In this document: positions 16,283 through 24,875 of the stretch, one piece after another
Layout: every line of letters starts with the position of its first letter
How positions within the stretch are numbered: the stretch's first letter is position 1
Origin: an uncultured Oscillospiraceae bacterium
Lineage (GTDB): Bacteria > Bacillota > Clostridia > Oscillospirales > Oscillospiraceae
Assembly (NCBI GenBank): GCA_934660965.1
Contig: CAKUIM010000005.1
Coordinates: 24,581-88,580 of the forward strand
DNA length: 64,000 bases
Direction: 5' to 3'
Made by a program: the position numbers and the translations under genes
Notes under the pieces: generated by a model
What the model saw: only the letters and a program-made list of their open reading frames with translations
Database searches by the model: none
Told to the model about the DNA's origin: nothing

Positions 16283-17101
16283 TCAAGCCATCAGATTTTC
16301 CGCCTTATCGGGGTCGATGAGAATGTTGCGCCACTCGCCGATGACCTGACCTCTCGGGTCCTGCGTATAGGTCATCAAAGCGGGCTTCTCACCGGGCTTC
16401 AGGCCGGATTTGGCGGGATCCACAGCGTAGTCGGGAAGGCCCAGCTCCGTGAACCGCCAGAAACGGTTGGGCTGCAGGGGGCAGTCCTCATCCACGGTGA
16501 CGCGCAGGGGCTTCCATGTCTGATAGTGACGGTGGCCCAGGCGCTTGGTAATGCGGCCCTCACGGACGTGGTGGCCCAGATACCAGTCCTCGCCCTCCTC
16601 AAAGGTGAACTTGGGGTCATAATTGAACATGTAGATGTCCATGATCACATCGTCACGGTCGGTGTCAAGCATAACGCCGGGCGTGTAGCGGCCGGGATAA
16701 TTGATGTACTTATACTGCTGAACGGGGATATCCTTGAGCAGATTGTACTGGGGCTCCGGATCCAGCAGCGCGCACTCCAGCTCGCGGAAGCCGGGCACAT
16801 CCTCTGCGTTCTTTTTCCACAGCCCGGGGTTCCTGACCGTGGCGTTCAGGCAGGACTCCATGTCCTCGAACACCACCTCGGAGATACGGTCGAAGCGGTC
16901 ATAGGGGTCGAACGTCCACATGCTGATGGGGGGCAGCGCCTTCCAGCTGCGGTAGCCGGTCACGCCGGGCTGGCTGCGCACGGCGGGGACATGCTCGTTC
17001 AGATACCACGCCTCCGCGGCATCGCGGTCAACGCCCTTGGGATAGCTGAACATGTACACGAAGCGGACAGGGCCACGGCCGTAGGAAAAGGTAAAGCTCA
17101 T
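16283..17101 (-). CDS. Tandem EthD-like (dimeric alpha/beta barrel) protein
   Basis: A 272-aa soluble protein without signal peptide. I see an internal duplication: residues 13-85 (VYMFSYPKGVD...AWYLNEHVP...YRSWKAL) and 153-222 (IYMFNYDPK...DWYLGHHVR...YQTWKPL). The YxxEH/WYLxxHV pattern is that of EthD-type ferredoxin-like domains, which bind or transform small hydrophobic or aromatic molecules. The two copies would form one pseudo-dimeric barrel. It is 12 nt upstream of the Fe-S flavoenzyme and follows the ABC importer, so it probably acts in the same pathway. Reaction unknown. AAGGAGA precedes the start. Confidence 0.6.
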   Translation of the reverse strand: MSFTFSYGRGPVRFVYMFSYPKGVDRDAAEAWYLNEHVPAVRSQPGVTGYRSWKALPPISMWTFDPYDRFDRISEVVFEDMESCLNATVRNPGLWKKNAEDVPGFRELECALLDPEPQYNLLKDIPVQQYKYINYPGRYTPGVMLDTDRDDVIMDIYMFNYDPKFTFEEGEDWYLGHHVREGRITKRLGHRHYQTWKPLRVTVDEDCPLQPNRFWRFTELGLPDYAVDPAKSGLKPGEKPALMTYTQDPRGQVIGEWRNILIDPDKAENLMA

Positions 17102-17185
17102 AAAAAATCTCCTTCCATGATAACCGCAAAGCGGTCAGTTGTTTATTCCGGTTATACTGACAGATTCCTTTCCCGGTCTTGCGGG

Positions 17186-18169
17186 TCATGATTGATTGAA
17201 CATATGGCAGGCCACGTAGTGCTCCGGCGCAACCTCTCGCAGCTCCGGCCGGCAGAAACGGCATTTCTCGCTGGCGTAGGGGCAGCGGGCGGCGAACTTG
17301 CAGCCCGGGGGAGGATCAAAGGGCGTTGGCACATCCCCTTCCAGCACAATGCGCTTTAGGGAGCGGCACACATCCGGGTCGGGCACCGGCACGGCGGAGA
17401 GCAGCGTCCGGGTATAGGGGTGAAGCGGGTGGCGGTTCAGCTCCCGGCTGGAAGCCAGCTCCAGCACCGCACCCAGATACATAACGCCAATGCGGGTGGA
17501 GATGTGCCGCACCACGGAGATGTCGTGGGCGATAAACAGGTAGGTCAGCCCCAGATCCCGCTGCATATCCTCCAGCATGTTTACGATCTGGGACTGGATG
17601 GACACATCCAGGGCCGAGATGGGCTCATCGCAGACGATGAACTTCGGCTCCACCGCCAGGGCCCGGGCGATGCCGATGCGCTGCTGCTGGCCGCCGGAGA
17701 ATTCATGGGGATAGCGATCGCCCTGCTCCTCGTTGAGGCCCACCCGGTGCAGCAGCTCCACCACCCGCTCGTGGCGCTCCTTCCGGCTGTGCGTCATCTT
17801 GTGGATGTCCAGCGCCTCGCCGATGATATTCTCCGCTGTCATACGGGGGTCCAGGGAGGCAAAGGGATCCTGAAAGATAATCTGCATTTCCCGCCGGTAG
17901 GACTTGGCCTTTTCGGCAATGCCGGCCTCGCTGTCGTAGATGGGCTTGCCGTTGTAGACGATCCTGCCGGAGGTTGGTTCGTGCAGGCGGAGGATGGCGC
18001 GGCCCAGCGTGGACTTGCCGCAGCCCGACTCGCCCACAAGGCCCAGGGTCTCACCCTTGCGGATGAAAAGGGACACGTCCTCCACCGCGTGGATGTAGCT
18101 GGTGCCGCCGGAGCGCTTCACCGGAAAGTACTTGCGGAGCTTATTGACTTCAAGCAGGATTTCACTCAT
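17186..18169 (-). CDS. oppF: Oligopeptide-type ABC transporter ATP-binding protein
   Basis: A 327-aa ATPase with Walker A GESGCGKST, signature FSGGQQQR, Walker B FIVCDEP and the OppF/DppF C-terminal Cys-rich region (PPGCKFAARCPYASEKC), which in several members binds an Fe-S cluster. It pairs with OppD to power the importer. Its start overlaps the oppD stop by 8 nt. Last transporter gene, followed by the EthD-like gene after 84 nt. Confidence 0.93.
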   Translation of the reverse strand: MSEILLEVNKLRKYFPVKRSGGTSYIHAVEDVSLFIRKGETLGLVGESGCGKSTLGRAILRLHEPTSGRIVYNGKPIYDSEAGIAEKAKSYRREMQIIFQDPFASLDPRMTAENIIGEALDIHKMTHSRKERHERVVELLHRVGLNEEQGDRYPHEFSGGQQQRIGIARALAVEPKFIVCDEPISALDVSIQSQIVNMLEDMQRDLGLTYLFIAHDISVVRHISTRIGVMYLGAVLELASSRELNRHPLHPYTRTLLSAVPVPDPDVCRSLKRIVLEGDVPTPFDPPPGCKFAARCPYASEKCRFCRPELREVAPEHYVACHMFNQS

Positions 18170-19202
18170 TGCCGGCCACCTCCTTTTCGTAGCTGACAGA
18201 CTCCAGCTCCTCCGCCGTCAGGCCGCTGTCAGACAGCAGCCAGCAGGAGGCGGTGTGCCGCTCGCCCACCTGGCTCTCGGGCGGCATGGATCGGCAGCAG
18301 ATCCGCATGCACTTCTCGCACCGGGGTGCGAAGGGGCATCCGGCGGGCAGGTCCAGCATATCCACCGGAGTGCCGGCGATGGGGATGAGCCGCTCGTAGC
18401 TGTCAGCGTCCACCCTGGGCATGGAGCGCAGAAGCCCCAGCGTGTACGGGTGGGCCGGACGGTAAAACAGATCCCGCACATCGGCCTTCTCCACCATGTG
18501 GCCGGCGTACATGACGCAGACCTTGTCGCAGATCTCAGCCACCACGCCCAGATTGTGGGTGATAAAGATGATGGCCATGCCGGTCTTTTGCTGGATATCC
18601 TTCATCAGGTCCAGGATCTGGGCCTGAATGGTGACATCCAGAGCGGTGGTCGGCTCGTCGGCGATGAGGACCTTGGGCCGGCAGATGAGGCCCATGGCGA
18701 TCATCACCCGCTGCCGCATGCCGCCGGACAGCTCGTGGGGGTACTGGTTCACCCGCTCATCCACGTTGCTGATGCCTACCAGCGTGAGGATTTCCTTGGC
18801 CTGAGCAAGGGCATCCTCTTTTTTCATTTTTTTATGGACCAGCAGCGCCTCGGTCAGCTGCTTGCCGACGGTATAGACGGGGTTCAGGCAGGTCATGGGG
18901 TTCTGGAAGATCATGCTGATCTGCGTCCCGCGGAACTCCCGCTTTTCCTTTTTGGTCATGGCCAGAACGTCCTGGCCATCAAAGGTGATGGAGCCCTCCA
19001 CCACCCGGCCGGGCGGCTGGAGCAGGCCCATGATGGAATAGGCCTCCACGCTCTTGCCGGAGCCGGACTCGCCCACGATGCCCACGACCTCTCCGTGGCC
19101 CAGCTCGTAGGAGATGCCGTTGACCGCCTTCACTTCACCCACCGGAGTGAAGAAGGACACGTGGAGATCGTCTACTTTCAATAATGGCTGTCTTTCTTCC
19201 AT
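18162..19202 (-). CDS. oppD: Oligopeptide-type ABC transporter ATP-binding protein
   Basis: A 346-aa ATPase with Walker A GESGSGKS, signature LSGGMRQR, Walker B VLIADEPTTALD and a C-terminal Cys-rich OppD/DppD extension (CPFAPRCEKCMRICC). It forms a heterodimer with OppF. It is 12 nt after oppC. Confidence 0.93.
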   Translation of the reverse strand: MEERQPLLKVDDLHVSFFTPVGEVKAVNGISYELGHGEVVGIVGESGSGKSVEAYSIMGLLQPPGRVVEGSITFDGQDVLAMTKKEKREFRGTQISMIFQNPMTCLNPVYTVGKQLTEALLVHKKMKKEDALAQAKEILTLVGISNVDERVNQYPHELSGGMRQRVMIAMGLICRPKVLIADEPTTALDVTIQAQILDLMKDIQQKTGMAIIFITHNLGVVAEICDKVCVMYAGHMVEKADVRDLFYRPAHPYTLGLLRSMPRVDADSYERLIPIAGTPVDMLDLPAGCPFAPRCEKCMRICCRSMPPESQVGERHTASCWLLSDSGLTAEELESVSYEKEVAGNE

Positions 19203-19214
19203 GAAGGCACCTCC

Positions 19215-20093
19215 TTACTTCAGTCTGGGATCCAGCGCGTCCCGCAGGGCGTCGCCGAAGATATTGATGGCCAGCGCCGTCACCGCGATGGTGGCGCCGG
19301 GAATGGACACGATATAGGGGTACTTGGTGTAATCCTTCAGGCCTTCGGCCAGAATGGACCCCCACTCGGGCGTGGGCGGCTGGGCGCCCAGCCCCAGAAA
19401 GCCCAGGGCGGCGCACATCAGGATGTTGCCGGAGATGTAGCCGGTGGCCTGAATGAGCACCTGACTGACCACATTGGGGATAACGTGCTTGAAGATAGCC
19501 CGCTTGTGGCTGGCGCCCAGCGCTCTGGCCGCCTCCATGTACTCCATGCTGGTCACATTCAGGGCGGCAGAGCGCAGGGTGCGCGCAAAGCCGGGAATGC
19601 CGCCGAAGGCCAGGGCGAAGATGGTGGTGCGCAGGCCCACGCCCAGGCCGGCGATAATGGACAGCGTCACCAGCAGGGCGGGGACGGCCATCCAGATGTC
19701 AAGGATCCGGGTGATGACATTATCCACCTTGCCGCCAATGTAGGCGGCGGTCGTGCCGATGATGGTGCCCAGGGTGGCGGAGATGGCGGTGGCAGACAGG
19801 CCGATGAGCAGCGAGGTCCGCGCGCCGTAAACGATGCGGGCGAAGATGTCTCTGCCATACTTGTCGGTGCCGAACCAGTGCCTGGCATTGGGCCATTGGA
19901 ACCGGTCCGCCGTCAGGTCGGTGGCCAGGCTGTACGGGAGCAGCTGATTGGCAAAGATCACCAGAAAGGCCAGCAGGAACAGGATCAGCATGGCGACCAC
20001 CGCCTTCTTGTTGCGGATCAGCCGCCGCCAGGTGTCCCACCCCTGACTGTTGCGCTTGCGCTTTTGCTTTTTCACGTTTTCAGCTGTGCTCAC
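19215..20093 (-). CDS. oppC: Oligopeptide-type ABC transporter permease
   Basis: A 292-aa permease of the OppC/DppC type: a Lys/Arg-rich N-terminus (KKQKRKRNSQG), then about six membrane segments, and the EAA loop MEAARALGASHKRAIFKHVIPN that docks on the ATPases. The GTDKYGRDIFARIVYGARTS segment is typical of OppC. It starts with GTG at 20093, overlapping the oppB stop (GTGA). Confidence 0.92.
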   Translation of the reverse strand: MSTAENVKKQKRKRNSQGWDTWRRLIRNKKAVVAMLILFLLAFLVIFANQLLPYSLATDLTADRFQWPNARHWFGTDKYGRDIFARIVYGARTSLLIGLSATAISATLGTIIGTTAAYIGGKVDNVITRILDIWMAVPALLVTLSIIAGLGVGLRTTIFALAFGGIPGFARTLRSAALNVTSMEYMEAARALGASHKRAIFKHVIPNVVSQVLIQATGYISGNILMCAALGFLGLGAQPPTPEWGSILAEGLKDYTKYPYIVSIPGATIAVTALAINIFGDALRDALDPRLK

Positions 20094-21157
20094 TGTCTCG
20101 CCTCCTCTCTGCCGGTGTTAAACAGGTTGGTGTAGCCCTCGGGCAGAACGGGATCCGCCATGGCGGCAATCTCCTCGGGGGTACGGTCCAGGGTCTCGCG
20201 GACCTTGGCCCAGTCCTGCAGCTTCTTTCCGCCGTTCATCAGGGCGCGGATACGGGGGTTCAGCACGGCGTACATCATGTCCACGATCACCATGATGATC
20301 ATGAACAGCGTGCCTATGGTGATGAGGGAGGCCAGGATCTGGGGCATATCCCGGCGCTGGATGGCGGTAATGCCCATCATGCCCACGCCGGAGATGGAAA
20401 ACACGTTCTCCGACACGATGGCGCCGCCCAGCAGGCCGGCGAAGCTCATGCCGGTGATGGTGACCACCGTCATCATAGAGTTGCGGAACGCGTGCTTCCA
20501 GATGACCGTGGACTCCTTGCAGCCCTTGGCCCGGGCGGTGCGGATATAGTCCTGACGGATGTTGTCCAGCATGGCGGTGCGGGTATAGCGAAGGTAGCCC
20601 GCGCCGTAGCCCAGCGTCAGGGGAATGGTGGGAAGGACGAAGCACTTCCACGAGTCTGAGCCGAAGGACGGAAACCAGCCCAGCTTGGCGGAAAACTGCA
20701 GCAGCAGCAGCAGGGCCAGCCAGAAGGGCGGCATGGCCGCCAGGGCCATGGCCAGCACCGACAGGGTATAGTCCGCCACGGAATACTGCTTTACCGCGCA
20801 CAGCACGCCCAGCGGCACGCCCACGATAATGGCGCTGATCAGGCCCAGCAGAGCCAGCCTCAGGGTGTTGGGGAACCGGATCATCAGCTCGGAAAAGACG
20901 TCCTTGTTGGTAAAGTAGGACTTGCCCAGATCGCCTTGGAACAGGCCCAGCACCCACTTGACATACCGCACAGGCACCGGCTGATCCACACCCAGCTCAT
21001 GATTGATCTGATCCACCGCCTCCTGCGGCGCGTCCGCGCCCAGCTTTATGCGGCCGGGGTCGGCCGGCGTCAGGTTGACCAGCACGAACACCATGAACGT
21101 CACCAGCAGCATGGTGGGGATGATCAGCAGCAGACGTTTAATCGCATATTTTAACAT
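20090..21157 (-). CDS. oppB: Oligopeptide-type ABC transporter permease
   Basis: A 355-aa OppB/DppB permease with six membrane segments and the EAA loop YIRTARAKGCKESTVIWKHAFRN. The N-terminal KRLLLIIPTMLLVTFMVFVLVNLTP is the family start. ATG 21157 was chosen because AGAGG lies 9 nt upstream; an in-frame GTG at 21166 is the alternative. It forms the channel with OppC. Confidence 0.92.
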   Translation of the reverse strand: MLKYAIKRLLLIIPTMLLVTFMVFVLVNLTPADPGRIKLGADAPQEAVDQINHELGVDQPVPVRYVKWVLGLFQGDLGKSYFTNKDVFSELMIRFPNTLRLALLGLISAIIVGVPLGVLCAVKQYSVADYTLSVLAMALAAMPPFWLALLLLLQFSAKLGWFPSFGSDSWKCFVLPTIPLTLGYGAGYLRYTRTAMLDNIRQDYIRTARAKGCKESTVIWKHAFRNSMMTVVTITGMSFAGLLGGAIVSENVFSISGVGMMGITAIQRRDMPQILASLITIGTLFMIIMVIVDMMYAVLNPRIRALMNGGKKLQDWAKVRETLDRTPEEIAAMADPVLPEGYTNLFNTGREEARQ

Positions 21158-21199
21158 CGACAACACCTCTTTCTCTCGGGGTCATGGAGGAAGAATTGT

Positions 21200-21234
21200 C
21201 TTGGGGAGCCCATCAATCCGATAGGCTCCCCAAG
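21200..21234 (-). other. Hairpin between oppA and oppB
   Basis: Perfect 11-bp stem CTTGGGGAGCC / GGCTCCCCAAG with no T-tract. Placed right after the binding-protein gene, it probably stabilises the oppA transcript so that more binding protein than permease is made, a common arrangement. Confidence 0.65.
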
Positions 21235-21254
21235 CGGAACGGAAGGCTGTCAGA

Positions 21255-22901
21255 TTACTCCTGTTCGGTCTCCTGCTGAGCCTCCTGCTCGGCCTGCTGC
21301 TGGGCCACAAGCTCAGCCAGCTCGGCCTGGGTGATCCAGTAGGAGTAGCACAGGTGGGCCCAGCCGAACATGGGCTCGGGCGCCATGGAGCTCTGGAGGG
21401 TGGCGGGATAGATGCTGTAGCCGCCCACCTGATAGCAGGGGATGTAGAAGGCCTCGGTCTGCGCCCAGTGATCCAGCTCCTGCATGGCCTTGGCCTGCTC
21501 GTCCATGTCGGAGATGCTGTAGAGAGCTTGGACCTTCGCATCCAGCTCATCGCTGGTGTAGCACCAAGAGTTATAGTAGCCGTCGCTGCGGAACATGGCG
21601 TAGACGGAGGAGAGAGGATCGGGGTAGGAGGCGGCATACTCCATGCAGGCCATGTCGTAATCACGGCGGGAGAAGCGGTCAATGGCGCCGGCCAGGTCGG
21701 AGCCCTCCATGTTCACGTTGATGCCCACCTGGCGCATATAGTTCTCAATGGTGGTGGCCCAGGCGGTGGGGATGGGGTAGGCGGAGCAGTAGACGAAGGT
21801 CACAGGGGCGCCGTCGTAGCCGCACTGGGCCAGCAGCTCCTTGGCCTTGTCGGGATTATAGCTGTAGGGATAGACCCAGTCGGCGTCATAGGCGCCGTTG
21901 CCGGGGGCAAAGATGGAGTCCACCACCCGGTACATGCCGTCGGTGGCGATCTCACACAGGACCTCGCGGTCGAGGCAGTAGGCCACGGCCTGACGGAAGG
22001 TGGCGTTGCTCACCCAGGAGTCGGTGCGGCTGACGTTGAACACCAGGCTGTCGGTGGTGCCGGTGGTATAGGGGACGGCGCGATACTGGGCCATGTCGGC
22101 GTACTCGCCCACCACGTCCATATTATCGGGGAAGAACGCATCCACGTCGCCGTTGTCAAAGGCGGCCCGGGCGGCGTTGCCGTCCACGATCATCAGGTAG
22201 TTCAGCGTCTTGAGCGGGGGGGCGCCGCGCCAGCCCTCGTCAAAGGAGGTAAGTACAATCTTGTCGGTCTCCCAGGATTCCAGCTTGTAGGCGCCGGTGC
22301 CCACAATGGTCTCGGGGGCGTTGTCGCCGTACTTCTCGATCAGGTCCTTGTTCACCACGGACATGGAGGCGGTGGAGAACAGGGCCGGCAGACGGGGCAT
22401 GGGGTAGGCGCAGGTGATGGAAAAGGTGGTGTCGTCCACCTTGGCCACCTCGGTAACAGCGGAGATGCGGGCGGCGGTAACAGAGGAGGCGCGCATCCGT
22501 TCCACGGAGAAAACGCAGTCATCCACGTCCAGAATGTCGCCGTTGTGCCACTTTACGTTCTCGCGGATCTTGAACTCATAGTAGGTGGCGGAATCGTTCA
22601 CGGTGTAGCTCTCCACCAGGCAGGGCTGCAGGTTGTTGTAGTCGCCGGCCACGGGCTCAAAGAAGCAGTCGTAGATATTATAGAGGATGCCAAGGTCGGT
22701 CGCGTAGGTGCAGAGGGTGGGATCCATGGTGGTCACCTCGGACCAGAGGCGGGAGTTCATATCCGTGCGGACGACTTCTTCCTCCGGAGGCTGGGAGCCG
22801 CCGGGGGCGCCAGAAGACGAGGGGGCTTTCTGCCCGCTGCAGCCAGCCAGCAGACTCAGTGTCATGACGACGGACAGAATGAGTGCCATTGCTTTTTTCA
22901 T
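21255..22901 (-). CDS. oppA: ABC transporter solute-binding lipoprotein (family 5)
   Basis: A 548-aa SBP_bac_5 protein. The signal peptide (MKKAMALILSVVMTLSLLAGC) has lipobox LAGC, lipidated at Cys21, followed by a Ser/Gly/Pro linker. Family features include MDPTLCTYATD, ENVKWHNGDILDVDDCVFSVERM and TPL-like GTGAYKLESWETDKIVL. The C-terminus ends in a low-complexity Gln/Glu tail (AEQEAQQETEQE). It captures the ligand and delivers it to OppBC. Family 5 proteins bind peptides but also nickel, bile-type and plant-derived compounds. AGGAGG sits 7 nt before ATG 22901. Confidence 0.92.
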   Translation of the reverse strand: MKKAMALILSVVMTLSLLAGCSGQKAPSSSGAPGGSQPPEEEVVRTDMNSRLWSEVTTMDPTLCTYATDLGILYNIYDCFFEPVAGDYNNLQPCLVESYTVNDSATYYEFKIRENVKWHNGDILDVDDCVFSVERMRASSVTAARISAVTEVAKVDDTTFSITCAYPMPRLPALFSTASMSVVNKDLIEKYGDNAPETIVGTGAYKLESWETDKIVLTSFDEGWRGAPPLKTLNYLMIVDGNAARAAFDNGDVDAFFPDNMDVVGEYADMAQYRAVPYTTGTTDSLVFNVSRTDSWVSNATFRQAVAYCLDREVLCEIATDGMYRVVDSIFAPGNGAYDADWVYPYSYNPDKAKELLAQCGYDGAPVTFVYCSAYPIPTAWATTIENYMRQVGINVNMEGSDLAGAIDRFSRRDYDMACMEYAASYPDPLSSVYAMFRSDGYYNSWCYTSDELDAKVQALYSISDMDEQAKAMQELDHWAQTEAFYIPCYQVGGYSIYPATLQSSMAPEPMFGWAHLCYSYWITQAELAELVAQQQAEQEAQQETEQE

Positions 22902-22933
22902 GGTATATCCTCCTTGTTTTCGGCTGTGCGCCC

Positions 22934-22966
22934 CACCGGAGCCCTCTTGTGCTCCGGTGCTTTTTT
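22934..22966 (+). terminator. Terminator-shaped hairpin in the opp leader (plus-strand sense)
   Basis: CACCGGAGC / GCTCCGGTG (9 bp) followed on the plus strand by TTTTTT (22961-22966). On the minus (opp mRNA) strand it is a hairpin preceded by an A-run, just upstream of the oppA ribosome binding site. It could block antisense transcription or shape the opp leader. Confidence 0.5.
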
Positions 22967-23063
22967 GAATTGTCCGAAATTTTTTTGAGGCCAATTGCCC
23001 AAACAGAGCTTTCTGGCATTTTCCAAAATTCACTGTTCTTCTCTTGACCTTGGACGCACGGCT

Positions 23064-23093
23064 ATTATATACCGAAATAAGCCGAGATGTCAA
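23064..23093 (-). promoter_or_regulatory. Sigma-A promoter of the opp-EthD-flavoenzyme operon
   Basis: On the minus strand TTGACA (23088-23093), 18-nt spacer, TATAAT (23064-23069): both hexamers are consensus. It gives a leader of about 155 nt before oppA. Confidence 0.85.
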
Positions 23094-23217
23094 TAATAGG
23101 CTTGTGTATTTTCACCATTTTATTTCTAATTTTCCACTCCCGGAACTTTCTGATTTTCACATCCGCAAAAAGGCTCCGACTTATGAAGGCAGCAGCGTAT
23201 ATTGTCCAATCTTTTGA

Positions 23218-23233
23218 CTTCACGCATGTGAAG
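23218..23233. promoter_or_regulatory. Near-palindrome, operator candidate
   Basis: CTTCACGCATGTGAAG: 6-bp arms around a 4-nt centre, about 125 nt upstream of the opp -35. Size and symmetry fit a dimeric repressor site. No regulator gene is adjacent. Confidence 0.35.
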
Positions 23234-23354
23234 AAGGCCGCGACCGCCTCCATAGGCTGCCATGTCAGCGCCGGGGACAGGGAAGCCCCTGCTCTCCCGC
23301 CTTCCGCAATGGCCTGCCCGCCGGCGCTCCCCCTCCATTTGTTTTAGCAACCGA

Positions 23355-23405
23355 AAGGGACTGCTGTCTGTGCAAAGCAGGTGGTAGTCCCTTCCGTTTT
23401 GTCTT
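23355..23405 (+). terminator. Orphan terminator on the plus strand
   Basis: AAGGGACT (23355-23362) / AGTCCCTT (23386-23393). The stem can be continued to 16 pairs with G-U wobbles, followed by CCGTTTTGTCTT. No coding gene ends here, so it may close a short noncoding transcript lying in about 23100-23395. Confidence 0.5.
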
Positions 23406-23479
23406 GCTGCTGCGGCAATCCGGATATTCGATGAGCCCTGTACTGTCCGGGGCCCGTATCCTATCAGGTAATTTCAGTA

Positions 23480-23508
23480 TTGAGAAACAGAGTCTCCCGT
23501 GCTACAAT
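23480..23508 (+). promoter_or_regulatory. Promoter upstream of ychF
   Basis: TTGAGA (23480-23485), 17-nt spacer, TACAAT (23503-23508). It predicts a 5' leader of about 235 nt before ychF in which I recognise no known RNA family. Confidence 0.65.
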
Positions 23509-23747
23509 GTAACTATTACATGGGGTTCTTCCCCTTGAAGCAGGCTGCCCGCGGATTTCGCAGGCAGTCTCCGCTGCTGTCCGGGGCTTTGCCTTGCATT
23601 GACCGCCGAACCGGTGAGGAAAAGATTTTCGCAATGGCTGATCTGGTTTTCTCAATTTCCGCGCCGGTGCAAAAATGGTGTAAACCCAAAACACTGAATC
23701 GCAAAAACCCTTGAAAATCAAGACTTTTTAAGGAGATGTAGAGATAT

Positions 23748-24863
23748 ATGAAATTAGGTATCGTGGGGCTTCCCAACGTGGGCAAGTCCACCCTTTTCAA
23801 CGCCATCACCAACGCCGGCGCGGAGAGCGCCAACTACCCCTTCTGCACCATCGACCCCAACATAGGCGTGGTGGCCGTGCCGGACAGCCGGCTGGACTGG
23901 CTCTCCGACTTCTATCACCCGAAAAAGACCACCCCCGCCGTGGTGGAGTTCGTGGACATCGCCGGCCTTGTCAAGGGGGCCAGCCGGGGCGCGGGCCTGG
24001 GCAACAAGTTTCTTGCCAACATCCGGGAGTGCGCCGCCATCGTCCATGTGGTGCGCTGCTTTGACGACGAGAACATCATGCACGTGGTGGCCGACGCCAA
24101 CGTCAGCGTCCCCGTAGATCCCCTGGGGGATATCGACACCATCGATTTGGAGCTCATCATGGCCGATGTGGAGATGGCCGAGCGGCGCATCGACAAGGCC
24201 CAGAAGGCCGCCAAGGCGGACAAGAAATTCCTGCGGGAGGCCGAGGTATTTGAGGGGCTGCGGGACTGGCTCAATGAGGGCAAGTCCGCCCGCACCTACC
24301 TTGCCGAGCTGGACGAGGATGACGCCGCCATCGTGCGCACCGCGGAGCTTCTCTCCCTCAAGCCGGTCATCTACGCCGCCAACCTCGATGAGGATGGCTT
24401 TGCCGACCCCGCCGCCGTGCCCTACTACGAGCAGGTCTCCCGGCGCGCCGCCGCCGAGGGGGCCCAGGTCATCCCCGTGTGCGCCAAGCTGGAATCGGAG
24501 ATCGCCGAGCTGCCCGCCGACGAGAAGGCCATGTTCCTGGAGGACCTGGGCATCGCCCAGTCCGGCCTTGACCGGCTCATCCAGGCAAGCTACGACCTGC
24601 TGGGCCTCATCTCCTTCCTCACCGCCGGCGAGGACGAGTGCCGGGCCTGGACCATCACCCGGGGCACCCGCGCCCCCCAGGCCGCCGGCAAGATTCACAC
24701 CGATTTCGAGCGGGGCTTCATCCGGGCCGAGACCATCGCCTTTGAGGACCTGAAGGCCTGCGGCTCCATGGCCGCCGCCCGGGAGAAGGGCCTTATCCGC
24801 TCCGAGGGCAAGGACTATGTGGTGCGGGACGGGGACATCATCCTCTTCCGCTTCAACGTGTAA
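23748..24863 (+). CDS. ychF: Redox-regulated ATPase YchF (Obg-like)
   Basis: A 371-aa TRAFAC P-loop protein. G1 is GLPNVGKST (residues 7-15), G3 VDIAGLVKGAS, and a C-terminal TGS domain ends ...DGDIILFRFNV. YchF/OLA1 proteins prefer ATP over GTP and associate with ribosomes. AAGGAG lies 11 nt before the ATG. The malic enzyme gene follows after 12 nt and is probably cotranscribed. Confidence 0.95.
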   Translation: MKLGIVGLPNVGKSTLFNAITNAGAESANYPFCTIDPNIGVVAVPDSRLDWLSDFYHPKKTTPAVVEFVDIAGLVKGASRGAGLGNKFLANIRECAAIVHVVRCFDDENIMHVVADANVSVPVDPLGDIDTIDLELIMADVEMAERRIDKAQKAAKADKKFLREAEVFEGLRDWLNEGKSARTYLAELDEDDAAIVRTAELLSLKPVIYAANLDEDGFADPAAVPYYEQVSRRAAAEGAQVIPVCAKLESEIAELPADEKAMFLEDLGIAQSGLDRLIQASYDLLGLISFLTAGEDECRAWTITRGTRAPQAAGKIHTDFERGFIRAETIAFEDLKACGSMAAAREKGLIRSEGKDYVVRDGDIILFRFNV

Positions 24864-24875
24864 GGGGGCGGGCCC

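Noticed and set aside
23087..23347. 86-codon plus-strand ORF upstream of ychF
   Set aside because: No ribosome binding site; it overlaps the divergent opp promoter and has no recognisable motif.
23520..23714. 65-codon ORF in the ychF leader
   Set aside because: No ribosome binding site before the ATG and no coding character; more likely untranslated leader.
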